The notes below the pieces were generated by a model. The model ran no database searches. It was given only the letters and a program-made list of their open reading frames with translations, and was not told the origin of the DNA. From NCBI GenBank assembly GCA_031279965.1, contig JAITHM010000123.1:1-6748 (forward strand): a DNA stretch of 6,748 nucleotides, read 5' to 3'. Made by a program: the position numbers and the translations under genes. Numbering within the stretch: the first letter of the stretch is position 1; the number at the start of each line of letters is the position of its first letter. Of the stretch, positions 5,610 through 6,748 are shown one piece after another. The DNA comes from Spirochaetaceae bacterium. GTDB taxonomy: Bacteria; Spirochaetota; Spirochaetia; Treponematales; Breznakiellaceae.

Positions 5610-6164
5610 ATGGCTATAGAAGTAGAAGTAGTAAGAATAGGTAATGATAAGTTTCCAGCTGACTATGATGTTGAATGGGATATTCCAGAGGAAAAGCTAA
5701 ATGCTATATTCGATAGAGTAATAGCTGAGATTCACAGTGACCCAGAAATAATAGCTTTTTTTGATAGCCTTTATGAGGATTCAGAGGATGAGCCAGAGGG
5801 TGAAGCTTCCTCGCAGGCGCAAACGCAGAACTCCTCCCTCTCCTATTTCCATCAAAAAGTAATAGAACAGTTAGAAAAAGAGCTTGACCCTAAAACAGCT
5901 GAACCTGACGATATCAGGGCGTGGCTCCGTTTAAATGCAGGCATCGAAGGGCAGAATGCCGATACTATCATTGAATTCTTCCAATCTAACTCTCAGCAAT
6001 CTTCCTATAAGCCGTTAAACTCAATGGCTGTCGTAAAAGGCTTTGTTAGAAGGGAGGAAGCTAACGTCAAGAAGTCTGATGAAGAGAGAAACCAGGGAAA
6101 GGTTCCAGAAAAAAAGATTTTTACTAGACTTGAGTGTGAGATAGTATCAGAGGGGAATGTATGA
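5610..6164 (+). CDS. unrecognised tandem-family protein, 3'-truncated chimera (copy 2)
   Basis: This 184-residue protein is a paralogue of the upstream gene. Its N-terminal part (1-65) keeps GNDKFPA and DVEWDIPEE but is otherwise diverged, with a longer acidic linker (EDSEDEPEGE). Its core (66-181) differs from copy 1 at only five residues (V to A, F to Y, L to P, A to G, A to V). The tail of about 32 residues seen in copy 1 is missing: after IVSE the frame runs into the duplicated lspA end and stops as GNV. The join is in the lspA phase, so the TGA again overlaps the ATG of the membrane-protein gene. The start has AAGGAG at 7-nt spacing. Whether the truncated protein is functional cannot be judged. 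Confidence 0.78.
   Translation: MAIEVEVVRIGNDKFPADYDVEWDIPEEKLNAIFDRVIAEIHSDPEIIAFFDSLYEDSEDEPEGEASSQAQTQNSSLSYFHQKVIEQLEKELDPKTAEPDDIRAWLRLNAGIEGQNADTIIEFFQSNSQQSSYKPLNSMAVVKGFVRREEANVKKSDEERNQGKVPEKKIFTRLECEIVSEGNV
5805..6152 (+). repeat. 348-bp conserved core, copy 2
   Basis: Partner of 5159-5506: 12 mismatches, no gaps, seven of them synonymous. It ends at the insertion junction, where AG at 6151-6152 can be assigned to either the core or the 38-bp repeat. Confidence 0.92.
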
Positions 6165-6188
6165 CGAAAAAAACAAACACGCTGCTTT
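6151..6188 (+). repeat. 38-bp direct repeat, right copy
   Basis: Exact copy of 4791-4828. This copy supplies the stop codon of copy 2 and the ribosome site (AGGGG, 5 nt before ATG), start codon and first nine codons of the intact membrane-protein gene, so the downstream gene survived the insertion. Confidence 0.93.
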
Positions 6189-6502
6189 TTGTGTGCGCGG
6201 CAACACTCTTTAATGTCGCAACTTTTTTTCTTGTTTTTTTTGTTCTGATGTTCATCTTTTTTTTGTTTTCGTTCAAATTACTTGCTGATGAAGGACTTTC
6301 TATGCTTGCAACACCGCTACTCATCATCATTTTTATTGCGGCAGCAGTGCTTTCTTTTTTCATTTACCGCGCTACGCTGAACTTTTTTTTACAAAAAATT
6401 GATCTTGACAAACATTTTATTCCAATTTTTGAAAAAAAAGAACGTCCGCCAGCCCCGTCCAAGAAAAAACGGCCGGCACACACAACCAACACTGCCGGTT
6501 AA
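6161..6502 (+). CDS. small two-helix membrane protein, originally coupled to lspA
   Basis: This 113-residue protein has two strongly hydrophobic segments, about residues 9-38 and 50-70, and a basic, proline-containing C-terminus (KKERPPAPSKKKRPAHTTN), presumably cytoplasmic. Similar small membrane proteins sit directly after lspA in treponemes, from memory; their function is not established, and a link to lipoprotein processing is guilt by association only. The ATG at 6161 has AGGGG 5 nt upstream and overlaps the TGA of the chimeric gene. Before the insertion it overlapped the lspA TGA in the same way. The coding DNA is unusually rich in homopolymers, with T runs of 7-8 at 6223-6229, 6234-6241, 6257-6264 and 6383-6390 and an A run of 8 at 6432-6439. 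Confidence 0.8.
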   Translation: MTKKTNTLLFVCAATLFNVATFFLVFFVLMFIFFLFSFKLLADEGLSMLATPLLIIIFIAAAVLSFFIYRATLNFFLQKIDLDKHFIPIFEKKERPPAPSKKKRPAHTTNTAG

Positions 6503-6570
6503 GTTCTTTTCTCTACTTTCCCGGTGCGGCCATCGGGAAGATAAATATTTACTGAAGTTTTAAGCTGGCA

Positions 6571-6597
6571 GGGAGGGGCGGAATTTCCGTCCCTCCC
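6571..6597. terminator. bidirectional hairpin between convergent genes
   Basis: A 27-nt near-perfect palindrome with arms 6571-6583 and 6585-6597, one G-T wobble (6578/6590) and a GC-rich stem (GGGAGGGGCGGAA on the left arm). It lies 68 nt after the membrane-protein stop and 17 nt beyond the stop of the opposing PTS gene. Position and strength suit transcription termination from both sides, but neither side has a clear T tract, so it may instead protect 3' ends. The rest of 6503-6613 shows nothing else. Confidence 0.55.
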
Positions 6598-6613
6598 CCC
6601 TCACTCAGCCGCG

Positions 6614-6748
6614 TCACTCGACGTACAGTACGAGGTCGCCTGCGTTCATATCGCCTGTTGCGGCCTGCGTTACCGCCTTGTAGTCGTCAACATTGGTAAC
6701 TACGACCTGCGTTTCAAGGCTGTAACCGGCGCGGGCTATCACGTCTTT
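6614..6748 (-). CDS. PTS glucose-family EIIA domain, C-terminal end (partial)
   Basis: Only the last 44 residues are in the window. The sequence AGYSLETQVVVTNVDDYK, then a short stretch leading to GDMNAGDLVLYVE, follows the C-terminal pattern of glucose-type (Crr/NagE-like) IIA domains: a G-Y-x-x-x-T-x-V-V-V-T-N-x-D-x-Y block, then G-x-x-x-A-G-D-x-x-L-x-V-E. IIA relays phosphate from HPr to the IIB domain of a sugar permease, or acts as a regulator. The phosphorylated histidine and the N-terminus lie beyond the window, so it cannot be said whether this is a stand-alone protein or the end of a larger permease. The stop is TGA at 6614-6616 on the minus strand. Confidence 0.62.
   Translation of the reverse strand, partial: KDVIARAGYSLETQVVVTNVDDYKAVTQAATGDMNAGDLVLYVE

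Larger units (their letters stand above)
4791..6188 (+). mobile_element. inserted segment bounded by 38-bp direct repeats, mechanism unknown
   Basis: Removing one 38-bp copy plus the 1322 bp between the copies (1360 bp in all) would rejoin lspA to the membrane-protein gene in the usual ATGA overlap, so this DNA arrived later. The insert holds a 3' gene remnant, one complete gene and one truncated gene of a single family, all on the plus strand. It differs from its neighbours in having strong AGGAG-type ribosome sites and AGA/AGG as the dominant arginine codons (about 11 of 13 in the complete gene). There is no transposase, integrase, reverse transcriptase or terminal inverted repeat. The insert begins at a 20-bp sequence that also occurs 32 bp before its right end. 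Short microhomologies are present at both joins (TTT on the left, AG on the right). It could be a non-autonomous integrative unit mobilised in trans, or a fragment of a tandem array captured during break repair. Confidence 0.6.

Noticed and set aside
4826..6139. CRISPR array, because a 20-bp sequence occurs three times at regular spacing
   Set aside because: The spacing is about 647 bp, the intervals are coding sequence, and the repeat lies inside aligned genes. This is a tandem gene family.
4829..6150. Integron gene cassettes (chromosomal integrons are known in Treponema)
   Set aside because: No attC-like folded site or paired RYYYAAC/GTTRRRY cores were seen after the genes, and the units are cut within coding sequence rather than after stop codons.
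4791..6188. Classical insertion sequence
   Set aside because: No transposase reading frame, no terminal inverted repeats (the ends ACTAGACTTG... and ...GTATCAGAG are not complementary), and a 38-bp direct repeat is far too long for known IS target duplications.
6124..6363. 79-codon minus-strand frame over the membrane-protein start
   Set aside because: It is antisense to a well-supported gene, crosses the insertion junction and has low-complexity Lys/Ser composition from the T runs.

Overview
The window looks like a chromosomal segment of a host-associated spirochaete, most likely Treponema-like. That is inferred from gene content and order (LCP protein next to rsfS, lspA followed by a small two-helix membrane protein, ThrH, a PTS IIA domain); no rRNA or other decisive marker is present.

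Layout. Bases 1-164 hold at most the tail of an unidentified gene. thrH (165-779, +) converges on ade (776-2524, -) with a 4-nt tail-to-tail overlap. Upstream of ade on the minus strand lie rsfS (2543-2902) and an LCP-family gene (2886-4082), overlapping each other by 17 nt. A 164-bp divergent region (4083-4246) separates the LCP gene from lspA (4247-4804, +). A small membrane-protein gene (6161-6502, +) was evidently once directly downstream of lspA, sharing an ATGA stop/start. A 27-nt palindrome (6571-6597) separates it from the 3' end of a convergent PTS IIA gene (6614-6748, -).

The unusual part is 4791-6188. The lspA/membrane-protein junction occurs twice as an exact 38-bp direct repeat (4791-4828 and 6151-6188), and 1322 bp of different DNA lies between the copies. 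The insert holds three successive members of an unrecognised protein family: a 3' remnant (4826-4960), one complete gene (4961-5605) and one 3'-truncated gene (5610-6164). The two large members share a 348-bp core with 12 mismatches (about 96.6% identity), while their N-terminal parts are much more diverged. A 20-bp sequence recurs every 646-648 bp and lies at both insert ends, so the insert is about two repeat units cut in mid-gene, as if a permuted or circular piece of a tandem array had been captured. lspA keeps its stop, the membrane-protein gene keeps its ribosome site and start, and the truncated member ends in frame on the last three codons and stop of lspA, which preserves the ATGA coupling. 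No transposase, integrase or terminal inverted repeat is present.

A second theme is transcription. thrH, ade and lspA each have a sigma-70-like -10 box only 6-7 nt upstream of the ATG and no Shine-Dalgarno sequence, which suggests leaderless mRNAs. The inserted genes instead have strong AGGAG-type sites and prefer AGA/AGG arginine codons, consistent with a different origin.
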